Source of the DNA: Castanea sativa
Lineage: Eukaryota > Streptophyta > Magnoliopsida > Fagales > Fagaceae
Length of the DNA stretch: 64,000 bases
Assembly (NCBI RefSeq): GCF_040712315.1
Contig: NC_134018.1
Location: 43,525,335-43,589,334 of the forward strand
Reading direction: 5' to 3'
The notes beneath the pieces were generated by a model. The model was not told the origin of the DNA. It made no database searches and worked only from the letters and a program-made list of their open reading frames with translations. Shown piece after piece: positions 20,292 to 32,327 of this stretch; positions within the stretch are counted from its first letter, which is position 1; the number at the start of each line of letters is the position of its first letter. A program made the position numbers and the translations under genes.

Positions 20292-21230
20292 GAGGGCGTT
20301 TGGATCCACGTTTTGTAACTGCGTTTTGCGTTTGCGTTTAAAAACTGCTGGGACCCACGCTACAGTAGACAAAACGAAAAACGCAGAGATGAAAATAGCT
20401 GAAGAAAAAACGCAAGCTTTTTTCTTCGGTGCGCACCAAAACGATCATCCAAGAAGGTTCGCCGGCGTCGGACTGGGTTCTTTTTAAGGCCGTACAGCAC
20501 CGCCCGCCACCGACGAAACCGGCCGGAGCCGAACCGATCCGGCCACCTCAAACCTCCACCGCAGTGTGTTAGGCACGGTGGTTGGCGGCGATTTTCAAGC
20601 ACCAAAGTCGGCCGGTACGGTTGTCGGCAAAGATTTTTGAATTCCGTGAACACCGAACCGCACCGATTTGCTTATATATGTACAAAACTTGAGATTTCTA
20701 CCCCCTTCAAGTCGATCTAAGATTTCCATCCCCACCCACAACACAAAACCCACCGGCGATTTCAACTTTTTATCTTCAAGCACCTCTCGTTTTTGCCGCC
20801 ACCCGTGTCAGATCTTCAAGTTGTTGTCTCTACCTCCATTGCTTGGTGGTCGATTACTCGATTAGACTTCGCAGTGAGTCAATCGATGGTTAGTCCCAAG
20901 AATCTTGAGTTTGTTTGGGTTTTAATATTTGGATCCGTAATGGGTTTGATAGACTTCGCAGTGGACACCGACCACCGCGCCGACTGGAACCTCCACCGGC
21001 GTCGGACTAGATTGTCTTCCTCTGTGGATTTCTCTGTTGGGCGTGGGCTTCTCTTCTTGAAGACAAGCGTTAGCGTAGGCGAGGAGTGAAAAAAAAAAAA
21101 ATTTCATCTGCGTTTTTCAACTGAGCTACAGTACCCGTATCAAAAAATAATCATCTACGTTTTTTCACTTATTTTCTACAGTGTTTTCAGTTTTCAGTTT
21201 CAGCAAAATAAGTTCTATCCAAACAGACCC
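20292..21230 (+). mobile_element. PIF/Harbinger-like non-autonomous element
   Basis: Left end GAGGGCGTTTGGATCC. The right end reverse-complemented is GGGTCTGTTTGGATAG. Both are flanked by TTA (20289-20291 and 21231-21233), the target duplication of PIF/Harbinger elements. Subterminal copies of 'ctacagta' and 'aaaacgca' lie inverted near the ends. The interior (about 20440-21060) is markedly GC-richer, without transposase, and could be captured host DNA. Orientation is arbitrary. Confidence 0.65.
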
Positions 21231-21233
21231 TTA

Positions 21234-23873
21234 ATATTACTTCAGCAGAATCAGCACCAAAAACGATAAGCATCTTGGATGGACAAACACTCACACAGCT
21301 TTCCCTTCTTGATAAGTGGCCAAAAAGTCAGATCTCCTTACTTAGCAAAGAAAAAAAAAAAAGAAGCTGCCAGGCTCTGGAGGCAGAAGAATCTTCACCA
21401 ACCCATATATGATTATTTAAAATACAATAAAACTAATATGACATCTTCTATTTTATTAACTTACAAGTTGCGCCTTGTTAATTTATACCTATTAACATGT
21501 CTTGACTTTGACAGTTCCTTCGCTTAACCTCCATTTGACATCTTCTATTTGTGTTTCTGTTGGTGTGCATGACCAACTTATAATAAGGCAACCATGAACC
21601 AACCCTCAAAAACTAAAGAAAAGATTTAGTATATATATATTTATAACGTGCATAAAAGGATCCACTAATATTGCCTTAAAAGAAAAGAAATGAATCTGAT
21701 CGAGGCTAGATTTGATTCTCATAGTTTATTTAATTAATTAACTACAAGAGTTGAGTAGAAATTTCCATTTTTGGAAATATTTCCTCTTCCTTCTCTTTGA
21801 ATGGATATGGACTCCAAGAAGTCTTCGTTTTCCGCGGAATTATTATTATTATTTTCCATCATTTCGGCCGGCCATTTCTCCTTTCTCCAGTCAAAAGTTA
21901 CAAAGTCAAAATTATCCATCACAGTATGCAATAATTTTCCTGTATAGTATACTATGCCATTTTTTTTTTTGACATCCAAGGAAATTTTGGATCATTAATA
22001 GCTGGCAAATTCATTCAGCAAAAAAAAAAAAAAAAAGGCAAATTCTATTTATTAATTTCTGCCTTAAATGAATATGGCCTCTATAGCAAGTCTAATGACT
22101 CTGTGGCAGACATAATATTTATGTCATCCCAATCACATTGCCTGGTCAGTACTGCTCAGCTTGCAGGGAAGCAATAATTTCTTTTCACCTGTTCAACAAA
22201 TGTGATAGGCACTAGGCACAGTGTAACGTTTTTGTCAAAGATTTCCACTCTGTTGCATTTGTGTTTATTTATTTATTGAAGAATGAAAAAAAAGGGACTT
22301 TGCGCGTGTAATTATTACTTCATGTCTCAAGGTATAATTTGAGTATTGAATAAATTTAAGGGTACTCTCAGCTAACAACAGGCCATATTACTAGTTACTC
22401 GTGCCCATATTTTATACCGTTAAGCTAGATAACGCTAAATGCCGAAGCAGCCCACACAACATAAAGTTATATGAGCTAAGACTCGAATCTTTGAGCAAAT
22501 GGAACTTACGAGAGTTTCCTACTGGTTGAGTCACACTTGCTGGTGGTGCATTTGTGTTTATTATGTATAGATAATTTACATTTGTTGATTTTTCATATTA
22601 CTGTAACTGCAATTTTAATTTGAACTAGGTTTACTATTGAATGATGGTTATAAAAATTAAAGAAAAAATTCTATTGACTGCTGATTAGGTATACACTAGG
22701 ATTCGACCAAAAAAACAAAAGAAGCAGTATACATGAGTGATTCTCACAAAATTTATTAGGAGAAATAAGAAAAAGAATGAAATCCGTCAATTTTTAGGTA
22801 GTCGATCTCTTGAAGTAGTGCTCCAACATGAGATCTAGAGCATTACTACGAGACTATCTAAGTTTTTTCTGAATGAATGAAGTAGAGAAGAAGTAATTAT
22901 GGCGAGTGGAAAGGCAGTTGGTCAGTACTCAGAGCCACCAAAAAAAGGAAAAAGAGAAAAGAAAAATAGAGATTCGTGGAAGTGGAACATTTTTATCTAC
23001 AATGTTACGTGGCCTTTGCATGCAAGGGAAGAGTTTGACACGTGCAAAAAAAGCAGAGAGTGTGGACAAGGATTTTTTTTTTTAATTACTTCATAGGAAA
23101 TACCTGCTATAATTTTTGGGTGCGCCTGACATTTCATTGACGAGATAAGGTACAAGGCACTAGCCCAGTATTTTTATTTTGCTTAATAGGTATCTAGTCC
23201 TATGTGTACATCAATCAGGAGTCAGGACCGACTCTCTGTCTCTCTCTCTCTCTTCCCCATTTTGATATTATCAAAGTTAAAAATACATCAAATTTTAACA
23301 CTGTTTGTACCTCGACAAGGAACACGACTATATGAATAGTTATAAAATAAATTGTTTTCTATTTTCTCTAACATTACTCTTCATTTATAACTAGAAATTG
23401 ATCGATGAAACCGGACCCTCCTTTATTAATCATATAAATTTTTTTTTTCACTCTTTTTGTTGTTTCAAATGTTGACATAACAGATCCGGATACGAAGAAA
23501 TGTAGATCATCCATGAACACTACCTTAGACTCAATTCAATAAAAAGTTTATTTTTATGAATGACTAATCGATTTTGTTTATATTGGATTCCAAAAAATAA
23601 ATATGTTCATATTCAACATATAAGTAGACTTTGAGCCTAATTTGTTTTCTCTTTAATTGAGAACTCATTTCAACGAGCGATATCTTCTATATATAACATG
23701 TATCCTTTACCTCTCCATCTTAAATATATATATATAAATAATAGAGTTTAACTTTTGTGTAGCTTTTATAAAAGAGTTTGTTCTCTCATTTTTTTTTAAT
23801 ATATTCACTTCAATTTATGTGTAAGTGTGGATTTTTTTATTTATAAATATGTATGTTTTTCTGTATCAATTTT

Positions 23874-23919
<46 letters not shown>

Positions 23920-23946
23920 ATGTATCATAATAAATGTAAACAAATG
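21234..23946. other. Intergenic, no gene seen
   Basis: Includes poly(A) at about 22021-22036, (CT)n at about 23236-23255, (TA)n at 23875-23917, and a possible minus-strand SINE relic around 22440-22550 with a B-box-like 'gattcgagtct'. ORF 22899-23096 has no recognisable domain. Confidence 0.55.
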
Positions 23947-23951
23947 GAAAG

Positions 23952-24143
23952 TGTTAACATATATAGTGTTGTGGGCTTTAGACCCAACTAGTTTACTTGT
24001 TTAGCACTCTTTCTTGTATAGCACTCTTACTTGTACTACATTCATATTTACTTGTACTGCACTCATATGCCTCCTATATAAAGGCACTCATATATATTCT
24101 TTCAGTGAGAAATACAATACTATTCAATTCAGTATTTCTAACA
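23952..24143 (+). repeat. 5' LTR of the Copia element
   Basis: 192 bp, TGTTAACATATATAG to TATTTCTAACA. It holds a TATATAAAGG box near 24075 and repeated 'cttgtact' motifs. It is 21 bp longer than its partner owing to an internal duplication. Confidence 0.95.
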
Positions 24144-24155
24144 TGGTATCAGAGC

Positions 24156-24734
24156 CACTGCTCTGACATTTTCTTCGCAGTTTTGTCTTTATTGGTGTAA
24201 CTCCATTCTTAATATTGCTTCCGCTGTCACAACAACTGCCACAGCCTTTCGCCGTTGAACCTTCGAGTCTTCCAGACATCGTCCTCAGGTTCCAGACCTG
24301 TAGCAGCCACCGTTGGGGAGTTCGAACACTGCAAAGAACACTGCCTTTTCCGGCACCGCCGTGAATATTGCTCCGAAAATTTTTTCGAAGGTACCAAGAA
24401 GATCGTCTTGCTCAGATCTACCTGTTCGTGAAAACCTTACAGTCATCGGAGTCTCCACGCGCCCTCACGCGCCGCCCAAAGTTTCTGCACTGCAGGTAAC
24501 GCGCCCACGCGCCTCCACGCGCCAGATTGATCCTATTGACGTCAGCCCTAGCCACGTCATTTGCCACGTCAGCCTGCCACGTCATCGCTGACGTCACCTT
24601 CCAGCGCGCTGCTGACGTCACCTTTGACCGTTGACTTTGACCGACCGTTGACTTTTTGTGGCCCAGGTTCTCCTTACTTTGTTTATCGCGTAGATTTCAT
24701 TTTTGCAATCTATTTTTGCATATTTTGCTTCTAA
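24156..24734 (+). other. Copia leader where gag should start
   Basis: Between primer site and zinc knuckle there are only about 580 bp, too short for a normal Copia gag, and no gag motif is seen. An ORF at 24313-24591 starts MGSSNTAKN but matches nothing I know. It is GC-rich with 'cacgcgcc' repeats at 24458-24525. Confidence 0.55.
24536..24655. promoter_or_regulatory. Dense ACGTCA / TTGAC motif cluster
   Basis: TTGACGTCA at 24536-24544, CCACGTCA at 24552, 24564 and 24577, and the palindrome TGACGTCA at 24589 and 24613: six ACGTCA cores in 85 bp. Four TTGAC (W-box core) copies follow to about 24652. ACGTCA/TGACG cores bind plant bZIP factors and TTGAC binds WRKY factors. Function here is inferred. 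Confidence 0.5.
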
Positions 24735-27700
24735 ATGAAGAATAAGGACAGGTCTTCTTCCTTTTGCAACAATCGTCGTAGACAATCTAGCAAACGCTTT
24801 TGCAATTATTGCAAACGTTTTGGCCATAATATTGAGACTTGCTTTCAGCGCAATAAATCAGCTGTTTCAGGTTCTTCTGCCACTATTGCTAACATTGAGA
24901 GTGTCCAACCAATGGCTCCCGTCTTTGCACAGTTTAAGTCTTCAGGTCGCACTTTCACCATGACCACAGATGACCTTAAAAACATCATCGCCAATGTCAT
25001 TCGTATGGTTGGTAATGCATCTTATTCTTCTTCTCTCTCAGCTTTGTCCGGTATGTCTCCTTCCTCTTGGCTTATGGATTCTGCTTGTTGCAATCACATG
25101 ACACCTCACTCATCCTTATTTTCTGAACTTAAACCTGCACCACACCCTCTTACTATTCGCACAGCAAATGGTTCCACAATGTCTGGTCATAATATAGGTT
25201 CCGTTTCAACCTCCAACTTCTCCGTTTCTGGGGTCTTTAATGTTCCTGACCTTTCTTACAATTTGTTTTCTGTGGGACAATTAGCTGAGTTGGGTTATCG
25301 AATCATATTTGATTATTCTGGGTGTATTGTGCAGGATCCAAGGACGGGACAGGAGCTAGGGACCGGTCCCAGAGTTGGGCGTATGTTTCCCGTGGACAAC
25401 CTTCGTCTTCCACTTGTTGCTCTTGTTTCTATTGCCGCAGCTGCTGCAGTTTCCTCTATTCCTTCTCTTGCTCTTTGGCATGCTCGACTTGGTCACGCAT
25501 CTTCTTCCCGTGTACAACAATTGGCTTCTAAAGGTTTGCTAGGTTCAGTGTCTACAGAAAATTTTGATTGTGTTTCATGTCAATTAGGAAAACAACCAGC
25601 TTTGCCTTTCAATTCTAGTGAATCTATATCCACTGATAACTTGGACCTTATTCATTATGATGTTTGGGGACCTTTCTCTGTCTTTAGTATTGGTGGATCT
25701 CGATATTTTGTTATCTTTGTTGATGATTACTCTCGCTATAGCTGGATCTTTAATATGAAACATCGTTCTGAATTATTGCAAGTGTATTCTAATTTTGCAA
25801 AAATGGTTGAAATTCAATTTTCTAAACGTATCAAAATTTTTCGATCTGATAATGCTCTTGAGTACACTCAATATGCTTTCCAAGCTGTTTTGCATTCCTA
25901 TGGCACTGTTCATCAACTAACTTGTCCAGGTACCTCTCAGCAAAATGGTAGAGCCGAACGAAAACTTCGTCATATTCTTGACACTATTCGTGCTCTTCTT
26001 CTCTTTGCCAAAGTTCCTGCTCCTTTTTGGGGCGAAGCTGATCTTCATGCTGTTCATACTATTAATCGCATTCCCAGTTCTGTCATCCAAAATCAAACTC
26101 CATATGAGCGCCTTTTTGGGTCACCTCCAGACTATCACCACCTACGCTCATTCGGCTCTGCTTGTTTCGTTCTTCTTCAGCCACATGAGCATAACAAATT
26201 TGAGCCTAGGTCAAGACTTTGTTGTTTTCTTGGTTATGCCGAAACTCAAAAGGGGTATCGGTGTTATGATCCTATTTCTCATCGTCTTCGTGTCTCCCGC
26301 AATGTTGTCTTTTGGGAACATCGCCTCTTTGTCGAGCTCTCTCAATTCCGTGCTTCTTTATCTTCCTCTTCTGTCTTAGATCTATTTCCAGATGAGATAC
26401 AAATTCCTTCTGTAGCTGCTCCTGACCCTCCTATAGCTGATCCTAATCCTCCTGTAGCTGCTCCTGATTCTCCTATTAACTTCTCTGTCCAACCACCAGA
26501 AATCCTTGATCCCTTTCCTAGTTCCCCTTATAATGAACAGGTGGAAGATGAACAGGTCAAAGACGAGCTACCCAACCTTGATCCTGGTTCCCCTGCTTCT
26601 GCTCCGCCTGAAGATCATGTACAAGACATTCCACCTCGTCACTCAACTCAGGTAAGGTCCATTCCTGCACATTTACTTGACTATCATTGTTACACTGCCC
26701 TTGCTACATTGCACGAGCCTCACACCTATCGTGAGGCTTCCACTGACCCTTTATGGCAGATTGCAATGAAAGAGGAACTTGATGCATTATCTAAAAACCA
26801 TACTTGGGACTTGGTCACTCTCCCCCCTGGGAAATCTGTGGTTGGTTGTAAGTGGATCTACAAGATTAAGACTCGCTCTGATGGGTCCATTGAGCGCTAC
26901 AAAGCTCGTCTTGTTGCAAAAGGTTTTACACAGGAGTATGGGATTGATTATGAAAAGACCTTTGCTCTGGTTGCTCGTATCTCATCTGTTCGTGCCCTCT
27001 TAGCTGTTGCTGCTGCCAGTAAATGGGATCTTTTCCAGATGGATGTCAAAAATGCATTCCTTAATGGGGATTTGAGTAAAGAAGTTTATATGCAACCTCC
27101 TCCTGGTCTCTCTGTTGAATCAAACAAGGTTTGTCACCTTCGACGTGCACTTTATGGCCTTAAACAAGCTCCACATGCTTGGTTTGCCAAGTTCAGCTTT
27201 ACCATCTCTCGTTTGGGTTACATGGCCAGTCATTATGATTCTGCCTTATTTCTTCGTCGCACTGACAAAGGCACTATTTTACTTCTCCTGTATGTGGATG
27301 ATATGATCATAACTGGTGATGACCTCAGTGGCATTCAAGAACTCAAGGATTTTCTCAGTGAGCAGTTTGAGATGAAAGATCTTGGACATCTCAGTTACTT
27401 CTTGGGTTTTGAAATCACTCATTCTACAGATGGACTTTACATTACTCAAGCCAAGTATGCCTCTGAACTCTTGTCTAGAGCTGGACTCACTGATAGCAAG
27501 ACTGTTGACACTCCAGTCGAGCTTAATGCGCATCTGACTCCCTCAGGGGGGAAACCATTGTCTAATCCCTCTCTTTACAGACGCTTAGTTGGCAGCCTAG
27601 TTTATCTCACTGTTACTCGTCCAGACATTTCCAATGCTGTTCACCAGGTGAGCCAATATCTGTCTGCTTCACGATCGACTCACTATGCTGCTGTTCTGCG

Positions 27701-28240
27701 CATTCTTCGGTACCTAAAGGGCATTCTCTTCCATGGTCTTTTCTACTCTGCTCGGTCTCCTCTTGTTCTCCATGCATTTTCTGATGCTGATTGGGCAGGA
27801 GATCCCACTGATCGTAGGTCCACCACTGGTTATTGCTTTCTTCTTGGTTCTTCTCTAATTTCTTGGCGAAGCAAGAAACAAACTCATGTGGCCCGTTCTA
27901 GTATTGAAGCAGAATATCGTGCCTTGCTGATACCACATCTGAGTTTCTTTGGCTACGATGGCTTCTCAAAGACTTAGGTGTGTCGACATCCTCTGCTACT
28001 CCTCTTTATTGTGACAACAAAAGTGCTATTCATATTGCTCACAATGATGTCTTCCATGAACGGACTAAACACATCGAGATCGATTGTCATTTTATCCGTT
28101 ATCATCTTGTCCATGGTGCTCTCAAGCTAATCTCAGTCTCCTCTACAGATCAACTTGCAGATATCTTCACCAAGTCACATCCTAAGGGACGTTTTCGTAC
28201 TTTGGTTGACAACCTCAAGTTGGTCTCACATCCACCTTGA
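24735..28240 (+). pseudogene. Copia gag-pol polyprotein, one frameshift
   Basis: One ORF of 1080 residues (24735-27977), then a +1 continuation to 28240. Order: zinc knuckle C23-C26-H31-C36; protease with WLMDSACCNHMT (D115; Ala where most have Gly); HHCC domain (WHARLGHAS...CVSCQLGK); integrase core with D (HYDVWGP), D (RSDNALEY) and E (NGRAERKL); RT with YVDD at 853-856; RNase H (FSDADWAG...EAEYRAL). Integrase before RT defines Copia. A single missing G after about 27925 breaks RNase H, and the rest (CDNKSAIHIAHN...LADIFTK) continues in the next frame. The N-terminal gag is absent. Apart from these two defects it is strikingly intact. Confidence 0.93.
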
Positions 28241-28253
28241 GTTTGAGGGGGGC

Positions 28254-28424
28254 TGTTAACATATATAGTGTTGTGGGCTTTAGGCCCAACTAGTTTACTT
28301 GTTTAGCACTCTTACTTGTATAGCACTCTTACTTGTACTACACTCATATGCCTCCTATATAAAGGCACTCATGTATATTCTTTCAGTGAGAAATACAATA
28401 CTATTCAATTCAGTATTTCTAACA
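28254..28424 (+). repeat. 3' LTR of the Copia element
   Basis: 171 bp, same ends as the 5' LTR, preceded by a G-rich polypurine tract and followed by the target duplication GAAAG. Confidence 0.95.
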
Positions 28425-28429
28425 GAAAG

Positions 28430-29187
28430 AAATATTTAACCTAAATAAATTATTTTTTCCAACCATAAAATCTATTTTAATGCCTTTTACTTTGTGTTTG
28501 AAGTACTATATCTATCAGACAGTCAAAAGTTGCAGGTCCGTGAGAGGAACGCTTGCAAGTCCATGACATGATTTTCGCGATAGAGGAACCATAAAGCATT
28601 GTTTGAAGTTGAAGCTGATACCATGTGGTAACCAGCAAGCTAGCCAGTGCCTCGGAACTCACAAAGGCAACGAGGCCAGTAAAAGGCACCAGTTGGAGTT
28701 GGCGTTCCGCGTTCGACCACATATAGAAAGAGAGAGAGAGAGAGAGACACTTTCTGATACGATGCTCCCTGATGCACTATTCGGCAAACTTTTTGTTCTT
28801 CTTTGTCGTCCACCTATTAATAAGCATTGGTTGGATTGTAAGCTTTGTGGGTAGCTGTTCCAATCAGAGCCACAACTTCTCTATTGTAATTTGTAATTTA
28901 TTTCCTCTATTCCTGAATCCTGATCACAATATTCTGATACGATTCACTCCGGAGAACATATCTTATTAGTTATTTCTCACTTTTTCTTTATTATAATTAA
29001 TTCCTCTCTACGGTAATGTGAACTTATGGAAACTGTTATTTAAAGTATAATTACTCTATTCCATTGTACATAAAGGATATGCCAATTAATTGAGTAACAT
29101 AGAGTATGATTAGAAATGGAGTAGAATGGAGGAAAAGTAATCATATTTTTTATTCTAATTAAACTATAAAGTTTTATAGTTTACCCT
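28430..29187. other. Intergenic, no gene seen
   Basis: A (GA)n tract sits at about 28728-28747. Small ORFs on both strands have no recognisable domain. Confidence 0.55.
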
Positions 29188-29552
29188 AAAATTTTGAAAT
29201 TAAGATTTTATTTGTTGTTGTATTTTACATTTCTTGTTCACCACCTGCTTTCACTACCTTTAGGTGAATGAAGCATAAAGATAAAAATGGTAGTTTGGGC
29301 CTCATATCAATGAGTTTCTTCACTTCCTAATGTTATAAGTGATTATTGAACCTTCGAGTGACACTCTTTAAAATTTTGGAATTAAGATTTTATTTGTTGT
29401 TGTATTTTACATTCTTTGCTCACCACCTGCTTTCACTACCTTTAGGTGAATGAAGCATAAAGATAAAAACGGTAGTTCGAGCCTCATATCAATGAGTCCC
29501 TTCACTTTCTAATGTTATAAGTGATTATTGAACCTTGAAGTGACACTCTTTA
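29188..29552. repeat. Tandem duplication of a 182-bp unit
   Basis: Units 29188-29369 and 29370-29552 run head to tail from 'aaaattttg' to 'gacactcttta', with about ten scattered differences. No coding potential is clear. Confidence 0.93.
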
Positions 29553-30216
29553 AGAAACTAAAGGAATGTTCGCATAGGAATCATAATCACAGTAAGTGAT
29601 CATCTCCTTATTATCGCACTTGAAGACAAGACGGCAATAGTTGTCCAAAGATGCTATAGGATTCATGTAGCCCTTTTAATAAGAGTATTTTTTTAGTTAG
29701 CTATGAGTTTAATATGTCAAGAGTTGATTATTATGTGTTTGGTTGAGTAATGGCAAAACACTTATTAGGCTTTTGTCTTAGTTTAATTTTAGCAAATAAT
29801 ATAACATTTAGATTTATTTTTTTAAAAATAAGATAATTATTAGTTTTTTTGGTCAAAATTTTAATATAAAAGTTTCCAAAAACTAAACATTCTAATAAAA
29901 ATTATGCAAATAATCTATCGAATACCACGTTTACCCAATAGGCACTGTTTTTGCAAACCTTTTATTTATGCCTTAGCTTCCCAGACTTGGCAATGGGGCA
30001 GTAAGTGAGTGGGCCATGTATTCCAGTGTTTGAACTCTAATAAACGACATGTATTTTATTACTTTGCTATGAAGTTTCATGTAGATAAACAAATTATTTA
30101 TTTAGTACATGACTTTATGGTCAACTAAGTCAAACTTCAAAATAATATATTTCTAAATAAATACATGGTTATAAAATTTGATTTGAGTATATATAATACT
30201 AAATGTTTATGTGTAA
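29553..30216. other. Intergenic, AT-rich, no gene seen
   Basis: No element ends or domains recognised up to the solo LTR. Confidence 0.6.
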
Positions 30217-30221
30217 ACATA

Positions 30222-30975
30222 TGTAAGTGCACAATTGCACCTGGACCCAAGAACAGTTATGGGCTCAGGCCCAATGAGCCTTAAACAATGAAAATTTGTA
30301 GAGAGTGGGCTTGAAACCCAGGTTAGAAGTGAGTGAAGATTAAATGACAAACTAAAGATTGCCAGTATTAGGAAACAGCAAAGAGTAATGTAAATAGGTC
30401 TCCTCGGACGTAAGCCGAGAGCTGGTCTTATATTATCTCTCTCTCTTTGTCTTTTTTTCTTTTTAGGTTACAAAAAGTTCCGTCCTCATTTCTGTTCTAG
30501 GTCCTCCCTTAAATACTCTTCTTCTTAATACTTTATACACGTGTTGCCCCCAACTCCTCCCTTAGTATAGATATTTCTTTTCTTAGTGCCTTTGAACAGT
30601 AACTAGAAGTTTCCCTTCCACTGTTCAAGTGTCACCTCCCCATTAATGCGGCCAGGGTGGTAGGTGCAGGGTCTTTAATGTGGAGGTAGCAGCCTTTGTC
30701 TTTGACATTTCTTCAACACTGGTGCTTCTGGGGCATTCAAGGGTTCACCCCTTTTAACCATTGGTCTTGACCGTGTCATTCCCTAACCTGTACCATGAAG
30801 TCCCGGGTTCTCTGGTGTCAGTCCGAGGGTAAGTTCACCCTCGGCTGGGTCCTCGGACCCTCGGCGCATGGGCCGACCCATAGTATTAACAACTTCCAAA
30901 CCCAGGGTCAGGTCGGCCCTCCTTAACACGGCCCAAAAGGCCCATGTTCCCATCAGGATCTTTTTACCCCCCACA
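30222..30975 (-). mobile_element. Solo LTR of the Tat family, perfect target duplication
   Basis: 754 bp, TGTAAGTGCACAATTGCACC to CCCCCCACA, clearly homologous along its length to the LTRs at 8431 and 18911. It is flanked by ACATA at 30217-30221 and 30976-30980. No internal sequence adjoins, so it is a solo LTR. Strand is given as for the element it came from. It is unrelated to the plus-strand Gypsy copy that follows. Confidence 0.93.
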
Positions 30976-30980
30976 ACATA

Positions 30981-31526
30981 CATAAAAAAAATGCTAACAA
31001 ATAATTATGATTAAATTGTATAACTTTTTAAATATATTCACAATATATCAATTTATTACTTATAATTAACAAACATATCTATTTCGTGTAAAATTTGTAT
31101 AGAATTTATAGTAAATCTCAAAATGAGTGAATTTTCTTTTTTTAGTCCATGAATGAAAATAATTTATCTAATTAACTAAAAAAATATAATTTAAGGGGAA
31201 AGAAAAAAAATTCTCAATAATTTATTGGTTTTTTTTTTTTTGGTTGAGAAACATAATTTATTGGTTTATATGCACAAATTCATGGTGGCTGTCAATGTTT
31301 TTCTTGATATATGTGTACATTTTGATATATTTTTTTTAAAGTACTTTTATGGAAAAAACCATCTAATAAAGCATTAAGTGCTTCTGTGTACTTCATTTAG
31401 AGCATTAGCATTGAGAGTGTAAAAACCTTCCAGTTGCTACTTTAGCAATCAAGACATTAAAAGAAGGCTTTACGTGGGTATGGGTATTAAAAATTTTTTT
31501 CCCAACAATAACAACAGTAAGGTTGT
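30981..31526. other. Intergenic, AT-rich, no gene seen
   Basis: Contains T-runs near 31230 and 31330. Nothing else recognised. Confidence 0.6.
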
Positions 31527-32327
31527 TGTAGGGATAAAGTGCCTAAATATGGGTATTGGGCCGTGAGCTGTGTTCGAGGACCTCAAGTAGTCCAATGACA
31601 GGTAATAATGACGTGGGCCTATAGAATAATGGCTTATGAAAGAAGTTTGGTCATAAGGAGTTGGAAATGTTGTCTGAGGAGAAGTACCTGCTTGGCTAAT
31701 CAGGGTAGAGGTCATACGTCTGACCTTTCGTCAAGAACAGGGCAACAAATGATCATTCTGGCAAGGATAAACATTAGGAAGAGATAAAACAAAAGAGATT
31801 TGGGAAATATTTGAGAAGAAAGCTGCTGCCACCGCATTGAATACTTTGCAACTAACTCCCTAGTCGCATCAATGTGGAGGTAATACCTTAACAGTAACCT
31901 CCAGCCTTACAGCTACCCACAAAGACTTCAAGAAAGTGCTAATGAGACAAGATCAAAGCTAACAATCTGATCTGCACGTGGAGGGCTAGGATGAAGTGAG
32001 GAAGGGGAATATAAAGAAAGAAATCCTCATTACAGGGGGATCATCAGCTAATCTAGAGAAAAATCACTGTACACTCAAGAACTGTAATTGTGGTTAAGTG
32101 TAAGAGCAATACGTAAGAACAACCTTCTTCGGACTTTGCCGAGGAGGATTTTCCTTGTACAAACTGTTTATTTTATACTTTACGTTATCAGCTGACCTAC
32201 TGTGATCATTGAGCACCTAACTCATTGAAAGTTCAGTTTCAAGTCCACTATCTACAAATTCATTGATTTGGGCTTTTTGGGTCATTGACCTTTCTTTTGG
32301 GGTTTGGGAACAAAACGTGTCCTTAGA
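31527..32327 (+). repeat. 5' LTR of a truncated Gypsy copy
   Basis: TGTAGGGATAAAGTGCC to GTGTCCTTAGA, the same family as the solo LTR at 7548-8402. A decayed primer site follows at 32330 (TGACACTATCTGTGGGAA; the E1-type site has TGGCGCCGTCTGTGGGAA). Its 3' partner is missing. Confidence 0.75.

Larger units (their letters stand above)
23952..28424 (+). mobile_element. Full-length Ty1/Copia retrotransposon
   Basis: Complete structure: 5' LTR 23952-24143, initiator-Met primer site TGGTATCAGAGC (24144-24155), coding region, purine tract gagggggg before the 3' LTR at 28254-28424. Target duplication GAAAG is perfect (23947-23951 and 28425-28429). LTRs differ by only a few substitutions plus a 21-bp tandem duplication in the 5' copy, so the insertion is recent. 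Gag upstream of the zinc knuckle is missing, and RNase H has a one-base deletion. Confidence 0.95.
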
